Assembly (NCBI GenBank): GCA_035289165.1
Contig: DATDYA010000054.1
Location: forward strand, 1-16,175
DNA from: DATDYA01 sp035289165
GTDB lineage: Bacteria; Patescibacteriota; Patescibacteriia; Magasanikbacterales; GWA2-37-8
DNA: 16,175 bases
Reading direction: 5' to 3'
Shown: piece by piece, positions 11,538 through 16,175 of the stretch
Layout of the letters: each line of letters starts with the position of its first letter
Position numbering within the stretch: the stretch's first letter is position 1
Notes under the pieces: generated by a model
What the model was told of the DNA's origin: nothing
The model's database searches: none
The model's input: only the letters and a program-made list of their open reading frames with translations
Position numbers and translations under genes: made by a program

Positions 11538-12851
11538 ATGTCAGACCATTTTAGCGAGGGTGGCGAAGAAGGGGCGACAATATTTAAAGTGAATTTAAAA
11601 GAACGCCAGAAAGAGAGGGAGCGAAGCTTGATTAAATCTTTTGAGTCGGCTTTATCTGGCCAAAGCCCGGTCAATAAGGAAGCGCTAAAAACTTGGAGAG
11701 ATATTAGGGACGCCATTAAGGGTCGAGAAAGGAGCGGGGCGGCTCGAGCTTTGTATTTAAAAATACGAGAGTTGGAGCCATTGTTAAGTGAGCGGGAGGA
11801 AGTAGTCGCAGAAAGTACCACTGGTGAACGACGTCGAGATTTGCTGTCGGCGAGAGCGCAGGAGATTGATCAAATATTTTTGGATTTTTTACGTTCTTAT
11901 GCTCGGGAATTGGGGCTACGAAAAGATTTGACACCCCGGATTAGCGAATGCTTGAAAGATACGCAACAAGGCCTGGATGTTTTGGAAGGAATTTCGGAAA
12001 CCAATCTTCAAGCGGATCATTTGGTTCCACTTTTCGTTGATCAAATGATTAGTTACATACGCGGGATACAAAAAGAGTACGTCGAGGGACGAGCACTAGA
12101 TTTGCCGCTCATTGCTCGTCTAGCCGCTGTTTTAAAAGATATTACCGAGCAAGTTCGGTCTCCTAGACAGGGGGGAAAGGAAGAAACCACCTACGCTAAT
12201 ATTCCCAATTGGGAAGTCATGTCTTTGGCGAGAATGTGCGGGGTGCTTAACATGTATGCACCTAGGAAAGTTAGGGACAATGTTAAAACAGGGTTGGTAC
12301 TTACCGATGTCAGCTCTTTGAATGAAATAGATCGGCCCGTTTTTATGGCAAAAGTTTCGTTGGGTTACCAGAGACTCCGTAACAGTTTAGGTGTTGGATT
12401 AAGAGATGGCGTGGAACAGGTATTGCCAGGATTTTCTGTTTTGCCCTTTGATTTAGATAGTTCATTGAATACTCTCATGAGTCGTTGGCCAGAAGAAGAT
12501 ACAACACGTTTAAAGTTATTAGCCTTAAAGCGGTGTTTACAGGTTTATGGGTTGGCTTCTAAAAGACGGGAGGCTTGTGCGGAAATTGTGGCGAGCAAGT
12601 TTGCGCCAGATTTAAGTGGGCGGGGAAAAACAGAAATGCAAATTGATCAAATGGGGGAGCGGCTAGTGACCGTGATCAAAGATCTAAATCTACACTGTGT
12701 TCGATTTGGCCAGGGCGGTAAAGCGGCCGAGCTGGAAGATGCTTTGACACCATCCATAATTAGTGAGTTTGAACAGCCCGGTATTTGGGGGTCAGTGCAT
12801 ACCCCTAATTGGTGGTGGGTTAGATTATATAAACACTACATTAGTAGTTAG
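11538..12851 (+). CDS. Soluble helical protein of unknown function, 437 aa
   Basis: I do not recognise this protein. It has no signal peptide and no membrane helix. The first 110 residues are highly charged and helical (KERQKERERSLIKSF and similar) and likely to form coiled coil. Residues 110-300 are a mixed helical region with repeated LARLAAVL- and MAKVSLGYQRL-type amphipathic helices. The last 40 residues contain SVHTPNWWWVRLYKHYISS, a Trp-rich end unusual for the rest of the chain. No nucleotide-binding motif or catalytic triad is obvious. Codon use (TTA, GTT, CGG, GAG) returns to the host style, so it is probably a chromosomal, lineage-specific gene. TATATT at 11518-11523 may be a -10 with a very short leader. 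Confidence 0.8.
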   Translation: MSDHFSEGGEEGATIFKVNLKERQKERERSLIKSFESALSGQSPVNKEALKTWRDIRDAIKGRERSGAARALYLKIRELEPLLSEREEVVAESTTGERRRDLLSARAQEIDQIFLDFLRSYARELGLRKDLTPRISECLKDTQQGLDVLEGISETNLQADHLVPLFVDQMISYIRGIQKEYVEGRALDLPLIARLAAVLKDITEQVRSPRQGGKEETTYANIPNWEVMSLARMCGVLNMYAPRKVRDNVKTGLVLTDVSSLNEIDRPVFMAKVSLGYQRLRNSLGVGLRDGVEQVLPGFSVLPFDLDSSLNTLMSRWPEEDTTRLKLLALKRCLQVYGLASKRREACAEIVASKFAPDLSGRGKTEMQIDQMGERLVTVIKDLNLHCVRFGQGGKAAELEDALTPSIISEFEQPGIWGSVHTPNWWWVRLYKHYISS

Positions 12852-12881
12852 TTTACGATTTAACGTTCAGTGTGGTATAAT
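12852..12881 (+). promoter_or_regulatory. Promoter of the DUF5652-type gene
   Basis: TTTACG (12852-12857), an 18-bp spacer and consensus TATAAT (12876-12881) in the extended -10 context TGTGGTATAAT. The 12-mer GTGTGGTATAAT also forms the thpR promoter at 2931-2942. Confidence 0.7.
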
Positions 12882-12919
12882 AGAATAAATAAAAAATTAA
12901 GTTTTTAACCATTAAGTAT

Positions 12920-13177
12920 ATGGAAAACGATTTAAGGGCCCTAGTCTCAGCTTTTATGGGACTATTCGTGGTTTTAGTTATTTGGTCGGCAATCTGGAAA
13001 GCGGTCGCGCTTTGGTATGCCGCTCGTAACGGCGACAAGGTCTGGTATGTTTTACTCATTATTTTAAATACAGTCGGTATTTTAGAGATTATATATATCT
13101 TTGCAGTACATCGCCGTAAACAGGATAACTTGACTCAACCGGGTCCTGCCTCCAACAACCCACCAGCCCAAATGTAA
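12920..13177 (+). CDS. Small two-helix membrane protein, DUF5652 type
   Basis: An 85-aa protein with two membrane helices (about 10-33 and 41-63) joined by a short polar turn AARNGDKVW, and a basic then Pro/Asn-rich tail. The segment SAIWKAVALWYAARNGDKVW with NTVGILEIIYIF is the hallmark of the DUF5652 / PLDc_N-like small proteins abundant in Patescibacteria. Function is unknown. It has its own promoter and terminator, so it is a single-gene unit. The ATG follows the promoter after about 32 nt with no Shine-Dalgarno sequence. Confidence 0.85.
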   Translation: MENDLRALVSAFMGLFVVLVIWSAIWKAVALWYAARNGDKVWYVLLIILNTVGILEIIYIFAVHRRKQDNLTQPGPASNNPPAQM

Positions 13178-13182
13178 TTATC

Positions 13183-13212
13183 AGCACCCCAAAACAATTG
13201 GGGTGCTTTTTT
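13183..13212 (+). terminator. Intrinsic terminator after the DUF5652-type gene
   Basis: AGCACCCC (13183-13190) pairs with GGGGTGCT (13200-13207) around a 9-nt loop, followed by TTTTTT. Confidence 0.9.
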
Positions 13213-13237
13213 GATTGTAACTTTTTATTTAAAGTGG

Positions 13238-13245
13238 TGTATAAT
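13238..13245 (+). promoter_or_regulatory. -10 element of the DUF5667-type gene
   Basis: A consensus TATAAT lies at 13240-13245, preceded by GTGG and TG. The best -35 (TTGTAA, 13215-13220) is 19 bp away, so recognition probably relies mainly on the -10. The leader to the ATG at 13289 is about 37 nt. Confidence 0.5.
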
Positions 13246-13288
13246 ACTTCCGAGAGAGCAAAGTAGTTAATTTTTAAATTTTTAACAT

Positions 13289-14104
13289 ATGGCGAAAGGG
13301 AAAGCAATTTTATTAGGGTTAGTTTTGTTACTAGTGGTTTTGTTTGGTGGTGTTTTCACGGCTAAAGCCGAAGAGTTGGTCAGTACAACAGTAATCGCTA
13401 CGGCTAACGCTTCAACAACGGTTAGCCCGACCAATACGACGGTTCTTGCGTCTTCTACTGCTTCTACTACGGTTAAAGTACCGGGGGCGTGGGGATTGTG
13501 GTGGAGTAGCCTAAAGGAAAAAGTTAGTTTGTTATTTACAACTGATCCAGTTAGCAAAGGAGAGAAACAAATTGCTTTTGCCGAAGAACGATTGCGCGTG
13601 GCCGAACTAATGGCGGCGAGCGACGACCCACGGGCGAAAGAAAAAGCCCAAAAGATGATTGAACGCGCTAATGAATTAATCCAGAAGTTTGCGGAAAAGC
13701 GTGAAAAGTGGGAAGAGAAACAAGATCAGCGAGTGGAAAAATTAAAAGAAAAAGCGGCTAATCATTTACTGCGCCGAGAAGAAGTTATTAAAAAGATTGA
13801 AGTTAAACTTGGTCCGGAAAAATTAAAAGTTATGGAGGAGCTTCGTTTACAAGGATTAGAAAAAGGGGAGAGGCTTTTAAACGCTATTAATAATGAAAAG
13901 ATCTCACCGGAAGTCAAATCTCGTTTAGAGGCAATAAAAGTAAGAATTGAAGAACAAGCTAAAGAAATGAGAGGGCGAGTAGAATTGCGAGGCGAGGTGA
14001 AAACTGAAGTTCGTAATAATGAAGAAAATCGCGGGGAGCGGAGGAACGATCGAAAAGAAGAAATAGAAGCTGAAGTGGAAGTTGAAGTCGAGGCGAGTTT
14101 GTAA
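13289..14104 (+). CDS. Secreted DUF5667-type protein with charged coiled coil
   Basis: The 271-aa product has a clear signal peptide: MAKGK, a hydrophobic core at 7-24, and an AKA site at 25-27. A Ser/Thr/Val-rich linker (about 31-63) follows, likely exposed or glycosylated. Residues 66-165 fit DUF5667, with WWSSLKEKVSLLFTTDPVSK then EKQIAFAEERLRVAELMA. Residues 95-240 are highly charged and should form helices and coiled coils. The end is a low-complexity acidic EAEVEVEVEASL. DUF5667 proteins are extracytoplasmic and of unknown function, common in CPR and related Gram-positive genomes. It may be released to or retained at the outside of the membrane. Closed by a terminator. Confidence 0.85.
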   Translation: MAKGKAILLGLVLLLVVLFGGVFTAKAEELVSTTVIATANASTTVSPTNTTVLASSTASTTVKVPGAWGLWWSSLKEKVSLLFTTDPVSKGEKQIAFAEERLRVAELMAASDDPRAKEKAQKMIERANELIQKFAEKREKWEEKQDQRVEKLKEKAANHLLRREEVIKKIEVKLGPEKLKVMEELRLQGLEKGERLLNAINNEKISPEVKSRLEAIKVRIEEQAKEMRGRVELRGEVKTEVRNNEENRGERRNDRKEEIEAEVEVEVEASL

Positions 14105-14111
14105 AAAAATT

Positions 14112-14147
14112 AAAAGCCGCTACGGTATTACGCCGGGCGGCTTTTTT
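14112..14147 (+). terminator. Intrinsic terminator after the DUF5667-type gene
   Basis: AAAAGCCGC (14112-14120) pairs with GCGGCTTTT (14137-14145) around a 16-nt loop, and the T-run continues to 14147. Confidence 0.88.
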
Positions 14148-14161
14148 AATTTTTAAAAATG

Positions 14162-14170
14162 TGCTAAAAT
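14162..14170 (+). promoter_or_regulatory. Extended -10 of the ABC transporter gene
   Basis: TGCTAAAAT gives TAAAAT with an extended -10 TG, just after the preceding terminator. No clear -35. The leader would be about 65 nt and would contain the small ORF at 14211. Confidence 0.45.
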
Positions 14171-14210
14171 AAGCGCATAATGTAACAAAAGGAGGTTTAA
14201 GCCGTCTTCT

Positions 14211-14240
14211 ATGTATGGTCCTGTATACTTAAGGGATTAA
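14211..14240 (+). CDS. Possible 9-codon leader ORF
   Basis: ATG at 14211 opens MYGPVYLRD and a TAA at 14238-14240, ending 4 bp before the GTG of the ABC gene. A strong Shine-Dalgarno core AGGAGG (14190-14195) lies 15 nt upstream, which is longer than usual. If translated it could couple to or attenuate the transporter. The rarity of Shine-Dalgarno sequences in this window makes it noticeable, but translation is unproven. Confidence 0.3.
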   Translation: MYGPVYLRD

Positions 14241-14244
14241 ATTT

Positions 14245-16005
14245 GTGAAAACCAACACCAAATTAACAATTAAGTATTACTGGCAGGAAGCCAAAAAGTA
14301 TAAGGTGAGCGGAATTATTTCTCTTTTAACAATAATTACCGCGGCGGTTATTAATGTTATTGTCCCTTTATACTTTAAGAAGTTTTTTGATGCTTTAACT
14401 TCGGGCGGCACACGAGGTGAAATTGCTTCCACTCTGCTAGGAATTTTGTTTATCATTGCCCTCTTTGAATTTGCAAGTTGGGTACTTTGGCGTACAGCGC
14501 TAGTTACAGTGCCTTACTTTCAAGCTTACGTTAATCGCGATTTGAGCAATTTTTGTTTTGCCTATTTGCACAAGCATTCTTTTGGTTTTTTCCAAAATAG
14601 TTTTGTTGGTTCGCTCGTTAAAAGAGTGAATCGCTTTGTCCGGTCATTTGAAAATATTACCGATCGAATCTTTTTTAATTTTATTCGTCTTTTCATAAAC
14701 ATTGGGTTAATTGTCGCCATTTTGCTTTATCGTCAGGTGTGGGTAGGGTTGGGAGCGATTGTCTGGATTGGGTTATACATTCTTGCTAGTACGCTTTTTG
14801 TAAAATACAAATACAAATACGATCTGGAACGGAGTGAAGCGGATACGGCGGCCACGGGTGTTTTGGCGGACACCATTACCAATCACGGCAATGTGAAGTT
14901 GTTTAATGGTTATGAGCGAGAAAAACAAAACATGGCCTCGGCCAATGAACATGTGCGCAAAACCCAGCTCTTTACCTGGTATTTGGGTGGGGCGGCCGAA
15001 GCAGTGCAGGGATTTTTGACGATCATCCTGGAATTAGGTCTTTTTTATGTCGCCATTCGTTACTGGGAGTCCGGATTATTTACCGTCGGTGACTTTGTTC
15101 TTATCCAGTCCTACATACTCATAATTATTATGCAGATTTGGGACTTTGGACGAATAATGCAACGGACTTACGAAGATTTGGGCGATGCCGAAGAAATGAC
15201 GGAGATTCTGAACCAGCCGCATGAAATTAGGGATATTCCCAATGCCCACGATTTAGTGGTTAAAGATGGTCAGATCGAATTCCTTAAAGTTATCTTTAAT
15301 TACAATGAAACGCGGACCATCTTAAACAAATTGACTTTAAAGATCGCACCGAAAGAAAAGATCGCTTTAGTTGGTCCATCCGGCGCTGGTAAAACAACGA
15401 TTGTCAAGTTATTACTTCGTCAGCATGAAGTAGCGGATGGTAAGATTTTAATCGATGGCCAAAAAATATCTAATGTTACACTAGATAGTTTATGGGCCAA
15501 CGTTAGCTTGGTCCCACAAGAGCCAATGTTGTTCCATCGCACCTTAATGGAGAATATTCGCTACGGCCGACCGGAGGCCAATGACAAAGATGTCATCCGT
15601 GCTTCTAAGATGGCACATTGCCACGAGTTTATCACTGGCTTTGATCAAGGTTATGACACCTACGTTGGTGAACGTGGAGTGAAATTATCTGGCGGCGAAA
15701 GACAAAGAGTGGCGATTGCCCGAGCCATTTTACGTAATGCTCCAATCTTGGTTTTAGACGAAGCAACTTCCAGCCTAGATTCACGTTCTGAATCCTTGAT
15801 TCAAGACGCCCTAAACCACCTCATGGAAGACAAGACTGTGATTGTTATTGCTCATAGATTATCAACGATAATGAAGATGGATCGGATTCTTGTGATTGCT
15901 AAAGGTAAAGTGACAGAAGAGGGGACTCACCGCGAACTCCTTCAGAAACCAGGTGGTATGTACCGTGATCTCTGGAAACTTCAGGCTGGTGGGTTTATTG
16001 AGTAA
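14245..16005 (+). CDS. ABC exporter half-transporter (MsbA/MDR-like)
   Basis: The 586-aa protein fuses a type I exporter membrane domain (about 1-325, helices near 23-43, 63-85, 145-165, 168-187, 255-275 and 280-298) to an ATPase domain. Motifs are Walker A GPSGAGKT (377-384), Q-loop VPQEP (Q425), signature LSGGE (481-485), Walker B ILVLDE (501-506) and the switch histidine in VIAHR (H537). All are intact, so it should work as a homodimer or with another half. Substrate (lipid, peptide, drug) cannot be inferred. The start is GTG at 14245; no nearer ATG fits, and MKTNTKLTIKYYWQEAKKYK is a normal exporter N-terminus. It is followed by a perfect palindromic terminator. Confidence 0.95.
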   Translation: MKTNTKLTIKYYWQEAKKYKVSGIISLLTIITAAVINVIVPLYFKKFFDALTSGGTRGEIASTLLGILFIIALFEFASWVLWRTALVTVPYFQAYVNRDLSNFCFAYLHKHSFGFFQNSFVGSLVKRVNRFVRSFENITDRIFFNFIRLFINIGLIVAILLYRQVWVGLGAIVWIGLYILASTLFVKYKYKYDLERSEADTAATGVLADTITNHGNVKLFNGYEREKQNMASANEHVRKTQLFTWYLGGAAEAVQGFLTIILELGLFYVAIRYWESGLFTVGDFVLIQSYILIIIMQIWDFGRIMQRTYEDLGDAEEMTEILNQPHEIRDIPNAHDLVVKDGQIEFLKVIFNYNETRTILNKLTLKIAPKEKIALVGPSGAGKTTIVKLLLRQHEVADGKILIDGQKISNVTLDSLWANVSLVPQEPMLFHRTLMENIRYGRPEANDKDVIRASKMAHCHEFITGFDQGYDTYVGERGVKLSGGERQRVAIARAILRNAPILVLDEATSSLDSRSESLIQDALNHLMEDKTVIVIAHRLSTIMKMDRILVIAKGKVTEEGTHRELLQKPGGMYRDLWKLQAGGFIE

Positions 16006-16047
16006 AGAAAACAAAACAAAGCAAAAAACAAGTAATAACCAAAGAAC

Positions 16048-16079
16048 AAAAATATCCACTGAATTCAGTGGATATTTTT
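16048..16079 (+). terminator. Intrinsic terminator of the ABC gene, perfect 32-nt palindrome
   Basis: AAAAATATCCACTGAA (16048-16063) is exactly complementary to TTCAGTGGATATTTTT (16064-16079). The A-run and T-run on opposite sides would let it work in both directions. Confidence 0.88.
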
Positions 16080-16097
16080 AGTATTATCATTTTTTTA

Positions 16098-16162
16098 CAA
16101 TACGCGACTCTCCAGAAGAACTAATTATTTTTTAGTTACTCTGGAGATCGAGTCGCGTATTG
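16098..16162. repeat. Long bulged hairpin at the window end
   Basis: CAATACGCGACTC (16098-16110) pairs perfectly with GAGTCGCGTATTG (16150-16162). TCCAGA (16111-16116) pairs with TCTGGA (16140-16145). AACTAA (16119-16124) pairs with TTAGTT (16132-16137). Four extra bases, GATC (16146-16149), bulge on the right side only. No T-run follows on either strand. It may be an attC-like or other palindromic site, or a structured RNA continuing beyond the window. Confidence 0.6.
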
Positions 16163-16175
16163 CGTGCGGCCCGAC

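Noticed and set aside
11198..11541. TTTATGT at 11535-11541 as the right box closing a YdeI cassette
   Set aside because: It overlaps the start codon of the next gene, differs from the other boxes, and no stem with the left half could be drawn.
16098..16162. Long hairpin as a second terminator of the ABC gene
   Set aside because: No T-run downstream on the plus strand and an A-run on the minus strand; a perfect terminator already lies at 16048-16079.
1..16175. CRISPR arrays, tRNA or rRNA genes, prophage structural genes
   Set aside because: No regularly spaced direct repeats, no tRNA cloverleaf with a recognisable T-loop, and no phage structural or recombinase gene were found by reading both strands.

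Overview
The window looks like chromosome from a reduced-genome bacterium, most likely of the Candidate Phyla Radiation (Patescibacteria). Supporting signs are short intergenic gaps, genes with hardly any Shine-Dalgarno sequence (only the GlsB-type gene has a clear one), small membrane proteins of the kind annotated DUF5652 and DUF5667, and a simple stress/envelope gene set. Phylum placement is inference from gene style; there is no rRNA gene here.

Layout. Positions 1-123 hold palindromic DNA but no gene. clpB runs on the minus strand (196-2835) behind a promoter overlapped by a near-perfect CIRCE operator. Divergent from it on the plus strand are thpR (2',3'-cyclic phosphodiesterase / 2'-5' RNA ligase fold) and a Bcp-type peroxiredoxin. 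A 130-nt intergenic stretch with extensive self-complementarity precedes a KGG-repeat stress protein, then a GlsB/YeaQ-type membrane protein and a YceI-family protein with a palindrome at its predicted transcription start. A secreted DUF7282-like protein converges on YceI. PadR and a PspC-DUF2807 membrane protein form a coupled two-gene operon closed by a strong terminator (8598-8619). Together, 196-8619 reads as a protein-quality, oxidative and envelope stress neighbourhood.

From about 8620 to 11530 the style changes. Four small, unrelated plus-strand genes follow (inositol monophosphatase family, CsaA-like tRNA-binding protein, BRO-N/DinD-like protein, YdeI/OmpD-associated small protein), with more A-rich, ATC/ACA-type codon choice. 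The first two are tightly bracketed by inverted repeats that start within a few bases of the stop codon and end shortly before the start codon. Between genes lie palindromic sites with 7-nt outer boxes (ACATAAC or ACATGAC on the left, GTTATGT or ATTGTGC on the right), each one or two bases from the integron attC consensus RYYYAAC...GTTRRRY, and a shared 1-nt/4-nt spacer asymmetry. The same end sequence recurs at 5-37 as what looks like an ORF-less unit. I interpret this as an integron-like gene-cassette array; no integrase lies in the window.

From 11538 the host-like style returns: a 437-aa soluble helical protein of unknown function, a DUF5652-type membrane protein, a secreted DUF5667-type protein and a half-size ABC exporter. 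Most of these units are separated by clear intrinsic terminators and have their own promoters. The window ends in a long bulged hairpin (16098-16162) that is not a terminator. No tRNA, rRNA, CRISPR array, transposase or recombinase was seen.
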